Below, piece after piece: positions 52,791 to 61,417 of a stretch of 64,000 bases of DNA. The DNA comes from JAGWRA01 sp963711505. Lineage in GTDB: Bacteria; Acidobacteriota; Vicinamibacteria; Vicinamibacterales; CAVVIG01. The translations under genes and the position numbers were made by a program. The notes under the pieces are model-generated. The model made no database searches. It saw only the letters and a program-made list of their open reading frames with translations, and was not told the DNA's origin. The stretch covers positions 1-64,000 of the forward strand of contig CAVQEJ010000005.1 in assembly GCA_963711505.1 (NCBI GenBank), given 5' to 3'. Position 1 is the stretch's first letter; each line of letters starts with the position of its first letter.

Positions 52791-54779
52791 CTAGTAATGG
52801 AATCGGCTGACCATCGCCTGCAGGTCGGCCGCCATCTTCGCGAGCTGACCAGCCGCCTGCTGCGAATCGCGGGCGCCGTCGGTCGTGCTCTTCGCCGCCT
52901 GCGCAACGCCGGTGATGTTCTGGGCGATTTCCGTGCTGCCCTTCGCCGCTTCGCCGACGCTCCGTCCGATCTCGTTCGTCGTCGCGGTCTGCTCCTCGAC
53001 GGCGCTGGCGATCGTGTTCGAGATATCGTTGATCTGGTTGATGATCTCGCTGATCTGCGCAATCGCCTGCACGGCGCCCTGGGTGTCGCCCTGAATGGCT
53101 TCGATCTTCTGGCTGATGTCCTCGGTCGCCTTCGCGGTTTCCTTGGCCAGCTCCTTGACCTCGTTCGCCACGACGGCGAATCCCTTGCCGGCCTCGCCGG
53201 CCCGGGCGGCCTCGATCGTCGCGTTCAGCGCGAGCAGGTTCGTCTGCTGCGCAATCGACGTGATGACCTTGATGACCTTGCCGATCTCCGCCGAGCTCTC
53301 GCCCAGCTTCGCCACCGTCGCGTTGGTCGTCTCGGCCACCTTCACGGCGGTCGTCGCCACCTTCGCGGCGTCGTTCGCGTTCTTGGCGATCTCCTTGATC
53401 GACGCGCTCATCTCCTCGGTCGCGGTCGCCACCGTCTGCACGTTGTGGCTGACCTGCTCGGAGGCGGCCGACACGACATTGGCCTGCGCAGAGGTCTCTT
53501 CCGCGTTGGAGCCCATCTGCTGGCTCACCGCCGCCAGCTCCTCGGACGAGGCTGCCAGCGAGTTCGCGTTCTCGGTGACGCCCTGGATGAGGCGCGCCGT
53601 CGCCGTGGTGTCGGTCGCGAACTTCACGACCTTGTACGGCCGGTTGTTCAGATCGAAGATCGGGTTGTAGGAGGCCTGGAGCCACACTTCCTTGCCACCC
53701 TTGCCGATCCGCTTGTACTCGGCCGCCTGGTACTCGCCCGCGTTCAGCTTCGCCCAGAACTGCTTGTACTCGGGGCTCGCCGCGAACGCCGGCTCCACGA
53801 ACATGCTGTGATGGCGTCCCTGGACCTCCGGCAGCCGGTAGCCGAGCACGTTCAGGAAGTTGTCGTTCGCCGTGATCACCGTGCCGTCGAGGTTGAACTC
53901 GATGACCGCCTGGGCCTTGCTGATCGCCGCGAGCTGCCCCTGGACATCGGCGCTCTGCAGCTTCGTCGCCGTCACGTCGGTCGCGTACTTGACGACCTTG
54001 AACGGCCGGTTGTTCAGGTCGAAGATCGGGTTGTAGGAGGCCTGGATCCACACTTCCTTGCCACCCTTGCCGATCCGCTTGTACTCGGCCGCCTGGTACT
54101 CGCCCGCGTTCAGCTTCGCCCAGAACTGCTTGTACTCGGGGCTCGCCGCGAACGTCGGATCCACGAACATGCTGTGATGGCGTCCCTGGACCTCCGGCAG
54201 CCGGTAGCCGAGCAGGTTCAGGAAGTTGTCGTTCGCCGTGATCACCGTGCCGTCGAGGTTGAACTCGATGACCGCCTGGGCCTTGCTGATCGCCGCGAGC
54301 TGCCCCTGATAGTCGGCGTTGTGCAGCTTCGTCGCCGTCACGTCGGTGGCGAACTTCACGACCTTGAACGGCTTCCCGTCGTCGTCGAAGATCGGGTTGT
54401 AGGAGGCCTCGATCCAGACTTCCTTCCCGTTCTTGCCGATCCGCTTGTACTCGGCCGCCTGGTACTCGCCCGCGTTCAGCTTCGCCCAGAACTCCTTGTA
54501 CGCGGGGCTCGCCGCAAACGCCGCATCGACGAACAGGCTGTGATGGCGCCCCTTGATCTCCTCGAGCTGGTAGCCCAGCACCTTCAGGAAGTTGTCGTTC
54601 GCCGTGATCACCGTGCCGTCGAGGTTGAATTCGATCACAGCCTGAGCCTTCCGGATGGCCGCCAGCTGTCCGCGTAACTCCATCAGTTCGTCGGCAACCG
54701 TCGTCGCCTTGGTGCCGTCAGCCTTCTCCACGGGAAGCACAGCCAGATTCCCCACCTTCTTGAAACGCCCGTTCGACAT
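52791..54779 (-). CDS. Cytoplasmic chemoreceptor with three near-identical PAS domains
   Basis: 662 residues, no membrane helix. Three tandem PAS repeats of 122 residues start at about 37, 159 and 281. Each has the same core (AQAVIEFNLDGTVITANDNF, GRHHSLFVDAAFAASP or GRHHSMFV, NAGEYQAAEYKRIGK). A short HAMP-like hinge then leads to the signalling hairpin LLALNATIEAARAGEAGKGF. The repeats are about 85-95% identical, so the duplication is recent. The PAS cores should bind a cofactor such as haem or flavin; which one cannot be read. It sits between CheW and CheY. Confidence 0.95.
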   Translation of the reverse strand: MSNGRFKKVGNLAVLPVEKADGTKATTVADELMELRGQLAAIRKAQAVIEFNLDGTVITANDNFLKVLGYQLEEIKGRHHSLFVDAAFAASPAYKEFWAKLNAGEYQAAEYKRIGKNGKEVWIEASYNPIFDDDGKPFKVVKFATDVTATKLHNADYQGQLAAISKAQAVIEFNLDGTVITANDNFLNLLGYRLPEVQGRHHSMFVDPTFAASPEYKQFWAKLNAGEYQAAEYKRIGKGGKEVWIQASYNPIFDLNNRPFKVVKYATDVTATKLQSADVQGQLAAISKAQAVIEFNLDGTVITANDNFLNVLGYRLPEVQGRHHSMFVEPAFAASPEYKQFWAKLNAGEYQAAEYKRIGKGGKEVWLQASYNPIFDLNNRPYKVVKFATDTTATARLIQGVTENANSLAASSEELAAVSQQMGSNAEETSAQANVVSAASEQVSHNVQTVATATEEMSASIKEIAKNANDAAKVATTAVKVAETTNATVAKLGESSAEIGKVIKVITSIAQQTNLLALNATIEAARAGEAGKGFAVVANEVKELAKETAKATEDISQKIEAIQGDTQGAVQAIAQISEIINQINDISNTIASAVEEQTATTNEIGRSVGEAAKGSTEIAQNITGVAQAAKSTTDGARDSQQAAGQLAKMAADLQAMVSRFHY
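53574..54671 (-). repeat. Three tandem 366-bp PAS-coding repeats
   Basis: Three units of 366 bases (54671-54306, 54305-53940, 53939-53574) encode near-identical PAS domains in the receptor gene. Units two and three are most alike. Long direct repeats may recombine and may be miscounted in assembly. Confidence 0.85.
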
Positions 54780-54874
54780 GTCCTTCTCCTTCTCGACGCC
54801 TTCTGCGTCATCCGCCGGCGCCGGCCTGCGGCGCCGATTGATCCGTGTTCCCGTTGCCTTCGATACCTGTGGTC

Positions 54875-55337
54875 CTACTGGGTTCCGCCACCGACGACGA
54901 CCCGCTGCGACTCCACGGCGACCGCCTGTTCCACATCGAGCACGAGCAGGAGCCGCTCGGCCAGCTTGTAGACGCCGGTGACCAGGTCACCGACACGACC
55001 CGTGAGCGTCTCGGGAGCTGACTCGTACTGATCGTCCTGCACCTCGACGACGTCGCCGATTTCATCGACGAGCAGGCTCAGCGGCCCCTCGTCGGTCCGC
55101 ACGACGACGTTCATCGGCAGCCGGCCTTCGGCGCGCGCCGGCAGCCCGAGCCGCCGCCGCAGTTCGATCGCCGTCACGATCTGGCCGCGCAGATTGATGA
55201 GGCCCTCGACCGTCGCCGGTGCCAGCGGCACGCTGGTCATCTCCTGGTACCGGATGACCTCCTGCACCTGCAGCACCGGGACCCCGAAGTAGCAGACCGT
55301 CGAGATGGAACGTCGCAAATTGATTGGCCATCGTCAT
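54875..55337 (-). CDS. cheW: CheW coupling protein (frameshifted)
   Basis: About 153 residues. It starts MTMANQFATFHLDGL at ATG 55337 (or ATG 55331). One extra base near 55290 shifts the frame to YFGVPVLQVQEVIRYQEMT, followed by VEGLINLRGQIVTAIELRRR, VVVRTDEGPLSLLVDEIGDV and LVTGVYKLAERLLLVLDVE. This is the CheW SH3-like fold that couples receptors to CheA. The start lies 6 bases after the CheA stop. The frame change splits the first beta strand, which is unlikely in a working protein and so points to sequence error. Confidence 0.88.
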
Positions 55338-55343
55338 CCGCGG

Positions 55344-57618
55344 CTACGCCGCGGCCTCCGTCGAGAAGAAGCCCGGGTCGACCGCCCGCACGACGGCCGG
55401 CACGTCGACCAGATCGGTCACGCGGCTCTGGATGACCGCCGACCCGGACACGCCCGGGCGGTTCGTCCGCCGCTGGACCGCGACCCGCTCGCTGACGATG
55501 TCGAGGATCTCGCCGACCTCGAGACCGACGCTCCGGCCGTCCTGGTTGAAACGATCACCTGGCGCAGGTCGCCGGGAGGCGGGGCCTCGCCGTGGAAGTA
55601 CCGGGCCAGGTTCACAATCGACAGGATCTCGCCCCGGTACTGGACGACGTCGCGGTCGCCCGACTGCTCGATCTGCGCGGCGGGGAACTCCTCGAGCCGG
55701 GCGACCATCCGGAGCGGGATCGCCATGCGATCCTTCTCGCCAACGCGGAAGAGCAGCAGCGTCTGCGAGTCGTCGGCCTCCGCCGCTCCGTGGTGGGCCT
55801 CCGCATCGGCCAGGGCGCGGTCGCGCAGCTCAGACACCACGCGGCTCCGTTGCGCGATGCCGAGCACGTCGAGGATCAGCGCCACCTTGCCGTCGCCCAT
55901 GATCGTCGCGCCGGCGAATACACTGACCCCCTTCAACTGCTTGCCCAGCGGCTTGACCACGATCTCCTCGGTGTCGCTGATCGCGTTGACCACCAGGCCG
56001 AACTGCCGGTCGTCGGCCTTGAGCACCACGATGTTCGCCGCCTCCGCGTCCGCCTCGCCCTGGAGCTTCAGCGTCTCGTCCAGATAGACGAGCGGCAGCA
56101 GGTTGCCTCGCAGCCGGTAGAACGGCGCGTCCTGGATGCGCTCGATGCTCTGGCTCCCCTGGCCGGTTTCGAGGCGGACCAGCTCCAGCAGGTTCACCTG
56201 AGGAATCGCGTAGCGCTCGGTGCGGCCGCCGGTGACGATGAGGGCCGGGATGATCGCCAGCGTGAGGGGGATCTTGATCTTGAGAACGGTTCCCTCGCCG
56301 ACCTTGCTCTGGATGTCGACCTGCCCGCCGATCTTCTCGATGTTCGTCTTCACGACGTCCATGCCGACGCCCCGCCCGGAGATGTTGCTGACGGTTTCGG
56401 CCGTGGAGAAGCCGGGCAGGAAGACGAGCCGGGCCGCCTCGTGATCGCCGAGCCGGGCCGCCTGCTCGCTGGTGATCACGCCGCGCTCGACCGCCTTGCT
56501 GCGGATCTTCACCGGGTCGATGCCGGCGCCATCGTCCGAGATCTCGATGTTGATCTGGCCGCCCTCGTGGTACGCGCGGAGGCGCAGCACCCCCTCGACC
56601 GGCTTGCCGCGCTGCGCGCGCACGTCGGGCAGTTCGATGCCGTGATCGACCGAGTTCCTGACGACATGGGTCAGGGGATCCTTGATGGCCTCGATGATCG
56701 TCTTGTCGAGGTCGGTCTCCTTCCCCTCCATCTCGATCCGGACCTGCTTGCCGCACTGCGTGGCGAGGTCGCGGACGATCCGGGGGAACTTGTTCCAGAT
56801 GTTGCCGATCGGCTGCATCCGGGTCTTCATCACGCCTTCCTGCAGCTCGGACGTGACGAGATTCAGCCGCTGCGTGGCGCCGGTGAAGGTGCCGTCGGTC
56901 TGCGTCGCCGTGAACTGCAGGATCTGGTTGCGCGCCAGCACGAGCTCACCCACCAGGTTCATCAGCTTGTCGAGCAGGCCGACGTCCACCCGCAGGGAGC
57001 CGTCCGACACGCCGGCCACCGCGCGGCGCTCCTCGCCACCGCGACGCTCCTCCCGCCGCGACGCTCCTCGCCCGCAGGCCGTTCCTCTGCCCGACGATCG
57101 GGAACGTCGACGCTGGCGGACGGCTCGGGTTCCTCGTCGTGGCCCGCGTCCGCGGGGACCGCCGCGGCCGCCACAGCAGGCGCCGCGGCCGCCACAGCAG
57201 GCGTCGCGGCCGCCACAGCGGCCGGCGCGGCCGCGCCACCTGGCTCGTTCAGCCGCTTCAGCTCGGCCACCAGGGCGGTGTAGTCGACGTCGCCCTCGCT
57301 CCCACTCGACTCGATCGACGCCAGGATCTGGCGGATCGCGTCGACGAGCGACAGCAGCGCCGTCGTGATTTCGGCGTTCAGCAGCAGCGTGCCGTCGCGC
57401 AGCTTCGCCAGCAGGCTCTCGCCGACGTGAGAGATCGACTCGAGCTTGCCGAGCGCAAGGAACCCGCAGGTACCCTTGATCGTGTGGATCGTCCGGAACA
57501 CGCTGGCCAGGGTCTCGGCGTTGCGCGGGTCCTGCTCGAGATCGACGAGGTCGCGATCGAGGTGGTCGAGGTTCTCGTAGCTCTCGACCAGGAATTCCTT
57601 CAGGATGTCTTCACTCAT
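55344..57618 (-). CDS. cheA: CheA histidine kinase (two frameshifts)
   Basis: About 758 residues. The P1 Hpt domain has the phospho-His at position 45 in FRTIHTIKGTCGFLALGK. An Ala/Pro-rich linker follows. One missing base near 57000-57060 shifts into VSDGSLRVDVGLLDKLMNLV (P3). The P4 kinase has PLTHVVRNSVDHGIE (N box), DDGAGIDPVKI and GRGVGMDVVKTNIEKIGG (G boxes). P5 is the CheW-like end. A second missing base near 55550 shifts the last 69 residues, which then read FNQDGRSVGLEVGEILDIV and continue to the TAG at 55344. It is the first gene of the operon. Confidence 0.92.
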
Positions 57619-58486
57619 GGTCGGTCTTCCCTCTTCGCGCGCTCAGGCGGCTGCTCCTGGTACCCGGATGGCCGTCGTTCAGACGGCTGGGACCGGTGGG
57701 CCATGCGACCGGCGGCGCCCCACTCGCGGCGCCGTGCGATCGATCCGGCACTCTTAGCAAATCGGCGCCGTAACCGCCCGCACGAGAGCGGTTTATTTCC
57801 CGGGCACGCACGCGATATTCCGCTCGCGACATTTGGCGCACGGTCCCCGTCGGTCTGCGTCGACAACTTCGTTCACCGTCGACGCATTCCGTCAGCGGCT
57901 TCGATGCCAGTCGCGCAGCTCCGGCGTTAACTCGCACGCCGCTAGTCAGTTGACGCGCGCCCGTCATGATGCGAGACGTCCGGCGATCGTGCGGATGCCG
58001 CACGGCGGCGTGCGCGCTCCGCACAATGGATCACAGCTGAGATTGACGCCCGCACGCTCGGTTCAGACGCTGGATCGATGCAATGGCTCTCGCGGCCGCT
58101 AAGCCACGGCCGTCGCGGCGGGGCAGATCGCCGCGTGCGCCGGATGGCCCGCGAGGGCCGTGCGGTTGACGTCCCGGTGTGCCGGGCGCTCCCGGGGGGC
58201 ACGTCGGCTCTGCTGCGGCCGGGCGCGGCCTGGATGGGGAAAGACCTGGAGGTGAGCGTCGCGCCGACAGTAATTAATATGGATGCGCTGGCCGGAGGGC
58301 GTCGCGACGGCGCCGTGGTGCTGGTCGACTGGTTCCTGGACGAGATCGTTCCTGGCTTCGGGAAGACGCCGTTCGGTCGTGCCGCGCCCGATGAGCCCCG
58401 AACGTCGCGGTTCCGGGGCCGGCGCGATCTGGCGAACGCGCGCCGGTTCGCGTAAGCTGGGAGCATCCGATTCCGGAGTGGTGTTG
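57619..58486. other. Long intergenic stretch upstream of the che operon
   Basis: 868 bases with no convincing gene. A weak plus-strand frame at 58078-58455 has no family look and no ribosome site. The che promoter should lie here, but a sigma-28 pattern is not convincing. The spacing is unusually large for this compact genome. Confidence 0.4.
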
Positions 58487-59218
58487 GTGAGCGACACGAT
58501 CCTGGTCCTGCAACATGCGGCCCCCGAGACGCTCGGCGCGCTCGGACCCGCACTGACCGCCCGGCAGATCCTTCCCCGCTACGTGAAGGCGTTCGCCGGC
58601 GAGCGGATCCCGAGGGATCCCGGCCGCGCCGCCGGGCTGATCGTCCTCGGCGGTCCGATGGGGGTCGCCGATCAGGCGCGGTATCCCTTCCTGCGGCAGG
58701 AGATCGCGCTCATCGAACGGACGCTGGCCGCCGACCGTCCGGTCCTCGGCATCTGCCTGGGGAGCCAGTTGCTCGCCGCCGCGCTCGGCGCACGCGTCGG
58801 GTCGGCTCCGCGCCCGGAGATCGGCTGGTATCCGGTCCGGCTCACCGAAGCCGCGGCCGCCGATCCCGTCTGGACCAGCCTGCCGCCATCATTTACGGCC
58901 TTCCACTGGCACGGCGACGTCTTCGACCTGCCGCGCGGCAGCGTGCTGCTCGGGTCGTCCGATCGCACGCCGCACCAGGCGTTCCGCTACGGCGCCATGG
59001 CGTGGGGACTGCAGTTCCATCCGGAAGTGACGTCCACCCAGCTCGCCGCCATGGCCGACGAGAGCGCGGACGACCTGTACGCCGCCGGCGTGAATCGCGC
59101 GGAGCTGGTGGCCGCCGGCGCGCGCTACCTGCCGGCGCTGCAGCGGGTCGGCCGGCTGCTCATCGACGACTGGCTCGCCGTCGTCCGCCAGCCGGCGCTC
59201 TGCCTGCGGACACCCTGA
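58487..59218 (+). CDS. Glutamine amidotransferase (GMP synthase-like, class I)
   Basis: 243 residues from GTG 58487, with CGGAG upstream; a longer frame was not used. Class I amidotransferase triad: Cys in PVLGICLGSQLLAAALG, His and Glu in GLQFHPEVTSTQL. N-terminal LIVLGGPMGVADQARYPFLR is typical. There is no synthase domain, so the ammonia acceptor is encoded elsewhere or this is a gamma-glutamyl hydrolase-type protein. The C-terminal 45 residues form extra helices. Function remains general. Confidence 0.87.
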   Translation: MSDTILVLQHAAPETLGALGPALTARQILPRYVKAFAGERIPRDPGRAAGLIVLGGPMGVADQARYPFLRQEIALIERTLAADRPVLGICLGSQLLAAALGARVGSAPRPEIGWYPVRLTEAAAADPVWTSLPPSFTAFHWHGDVFDLPRGSVLLGSSDRTPHQAFRYGAMAWGLQFHPEVTSTQLAAMADESADDLYAAGVNRAELVAAGARYLPALQRVGRLLIDDWLAVVRQPALCLRTP

Positions 59219-59294
59219 ACACGCCTCATCACCAGACCAGCAGACGGGCGGGCGGAACGGCGCGTGCGCGCCACCGCCGCCGGAGCGGACCAAC

Positions 59295-60065
59295 ATGCCG
59301 ATCGACATGCTCGGGCTCGGATTCATCCTCGCTTCGGTGCTCCTCACGCTCGCCGGGCTGTGGGTGGTGCACCGGACGCTCTCCCTGGAACGGCTGCAGC
59401 GCGGACACGACCTGACCGTCTTCTGCGGCACGGTGGCCGGGACGGTCTACGCGGTCATCCTCGCGTTCATCCTGTTCGCCGCCTGGAACGACTTCACGGC
59501 TGCCCAGGGGGTCGTCACCGACGAGACGGTCACGCTCGAGAATCTCGCCGACGCCGGCAACGGACTCCCGGCACAGGTCCGCGATCGGTTCGAACGCGAC
59601 ACGCGGGACTACGCGCGGCTGGTAGTCGAGCAGGAGTGGCCGCTGATGGCCCGGGGACAATCGAGCCCGCAGGTGCGCCAGTGCCTGGACGACCTGGGCC
59701 GGCTCGTGCGCCAGGCCCGCGCGGTCCCGGGGGCCGATCCGCTCGTGATCGACCACACCATGACGTACCTGGGGCAGCTGCGGGCCCGCCGGCAGACGCG
59801 TCTGCTCGAATCGCAGTCGGCGCTGCCGGCCATCCTGTGGGTCGTGCTCATCGCCGGCGGCGCCGTGACGCTCCTGTTCGCGCTGCTGGTGGCCACGGGG
59901 GACTTCACCATGCACGCCGTCCAGGTCGTGCTGCTGGCGGCCCTGCTGGCGCTCGTGCTCGTGGCGATCCGGGACATCAAGAGCCCGTTCCAGGGCGTGG
60001 TGCACGTGGATGCGGGCGACATGCAGAAGGCGCTCCAGCTGCTGGAGGCGCGCCGCACGCCCTGA
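59295..60065 (+). CDS. Bestrophin-like DUF4239 membrane protein
   Basis: 256 residues. N-terminal helices are GFILASVLLTLAGLWVV and VAGTVYAVILAFILFAAW. A soluble helical part (residues 75-175) is followed by two further helices (LPAILWVVLIAGGAVTLLFA and VVLLAALLALVLVAI). This is the DUF4239 (bestrophin-like) layout, and the final DIKSPFQGVVHVDAGDMQKA is conserved in that family. Its role as an ion channel is not proved. The gene stands alone. Confidence 0.87.
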   Translation: MPIDMLGLGFILASVLLTLAGLWVVHRTLSLERLQRGHDLTVFCGTVAGTVYAVILAFILFAAWNDFTAAQGVVTDETVTLENLADAGNGLPAQVRDRFERDTRDYARLVVEQEWPLMARGQSSPQVRQCLDDLGRLVRQARAVPGADPLVIDHTMTYLGQLRARRQTRLLESQSALPAILWVVLIAGGAVTLLFALLVATGDFTMHAVQVVLLAALLALVLVAIRDIKSPFQGVVHVDAGDMQKALQLLEARRTP

Positions 60066-60143
60066 AGGGGGCGAACCCAGGCCGTTCCGGGACCGAATCC
60101 CGTCCGGTTCAAGTCAGCGCCTGGAGTTGCCGATTCTGCTGGC

Positions 60144-60792
60144 GTGCAGATCGTGATCGTGGATGACGAACCCTCGATGGTGAGCCTGCTGGCGGGCATC
60201 TGCCGGAACGCCGGCCACGACGTCGTCACGTTCACGTCCTCGAACGCGGCCCTGAGCCATCTCGCGTTTCACCGCACCGACCTGTTGATCACGGACATCG
60301 TGATGCCCCCGCCCGACGGGCTGTCGCTGATCAGCCGGGCGCGGGCCATCCAGAGCGACCTGGTGGCGATCGCCATGACCGGCCATTCCGGCCGCTACCG
60401 GATCAACGACGCGCTGGCGGCCGGGGCGTCCGACCTGCTGTTCAAGCCGTTTCGCGTGGATGAGCTGAAGGCCCGCATCGCGCTGGCCGCCGAGCGGCGC
60501 CAGGCGATCGAGAAGCTGCAGGAGCAGCGGGAATCGCTGCACCGGATGAGCGCCGAGATGATCAAGGGGCTGCGGGAAGAGCTGGTCGAGACCCGGCGCT
60601 CGGTCGGCAATGCCGTGCACGCCGCCATGACCGCCGCGGCGAACGCGGGTCCCGCGAGGAAGCCAGCCGCCGCCGACTCGGGCCGCGGAGGCCAGCGCCC
60701 CCGAGAGCGCACCGCCCGCTCCGAAGACGGAGGCGGCGCCGGCGCCGAGCGAACCAGCCCCTGCCGAGCCCGAACCTCAGACGACGAAGTAA
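60144..60792 (+). CDS. Response regulator with coiled-coil tail (probably frameshifted)
   Basis: About 215 residues from GTG 60144. The receiver domain covers 1-120: IVIVDDEPSMVSLLAGIC, LLITDIVMPPPDGLSLIS (phosphoacceptor Asp), AIAMTGHSGRY and LLFKPFRVDELKARI. A coiled coil at about 125-160 (AIEKLQEQRESLHRMSAEM) follows. After about 60655 the annotated frame becomes Arg-rich; one base over, the reading is Ala/Pro/Glu-rich and ends PAEPEPQTTK at TAA 60792, which looks more like a natural tail. No output domain is present. Partner kinase unknown. Confidence 0.78.
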
Positions 60793-60802
60793 CCGCGCCG
60801 GA

Positions 60803-61306
60803 TCAGGCGCCGCGCCCGCCGGCCGGAGGAGTCTTCATGCGCCGGTACACGTACACCTGGGGCGGAGCCTGGGTGGCGGCGTCCGGGTGCGTGCTCGTCC
60901 TCCGGATCTCCTGCCCGCCCTTCTGCAATTGCCAGATCAGGTGCTCGTTGCCGCCCGGCATCGGTCCACCCGCGGGCCGATGGATGTTGATTTCGATCTC
61001 GCGCGGCTCGTCGACCCACCGCGCGTCCTGCGTGGCGCCCATCTGACCGTCGTGCATCTGCCCATCGAGAACGAAGTCGCTGGTATTCAGCGTCTGTCCG
61101 TCGAACTGGAACTCGATGGTGAACCGGTCGCCTTTCTGCGTCAGGTGCACGAGGGTGTCGTGGCCCCGCATCATCGCCGGCACGCCCGTGCTCGCCGACT
61201 CGTCCAGCCGCCACCAGCCGTTGAACGACTCAGCGGCCTGGCCGCGGCACGCCGACAGGCCGACCAGCACCGCCACCACCAGCCCCGTCATCGCCAGCTT
61301 TCGCAT
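60803..61306 (-). CDS. Lipoprotein of unknown function
   Basis: 167 residues from ATG 61306 (the in-frame ATG 61309 and GTG 61321 are alternatives). A lipobox LVGLSAC follows a hydrophobic stretch, so a lipid-anchored protein is expected. The mature part starts FNGWWRLDESASTGVP, a pattern seen in lipocalin-like acidobacterial proteins, with beta strands DRFTIEFQFDGQTLN and EIEINIHRPAGG. Not assigned to a named family. It is convergent with the response regulator and upstream of a TonB receptor on the same strand. Confidence 0.75.
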   Translation of the reverse strand: MRKLAMTGLVVAVLVGLSACRGQAAESFNGWWRLDESASTGVPAMMRGHDTLVHLTQKGDRFTIEFQFDGQTLNTSDFVLDGQMHDGQMGATQDARWVDEPREIEINIHRPAGGPMPGGNEHLIWQLQKGGQEIRRTSTHPDAATQAPPQVYVYRRMKTPPAGGRGA

Positions 61307-61417
61307 CATGCTCTCCGTCACCGCCCGGCTCCGCGGCCGGGCTCCGCCATTCTACGCGTCCGTCTCGGGACGATCTTATGACATCCGGGCCGCCGGCCGG
61401 AGGGCAACGGCGCGGGA

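Noticed and set aside
52107..54677. 856-codon plus-strand open frame with repeats
   Set aside because: Antisense to the receptor with triple PAS; the repeats come from the real gene on the minus strand.
57619..58077. Sigma-28 promoter for the che operon
   Set aside because: TAAA and GCCGAT elements exist but about 25 bases apart, too far for the usual 15-base spacing.
58078..58455. 125-codon plus-strand frame
   Set aside because: No ribosome site, no family features and basic low-complexity ends; not reported as a gene.
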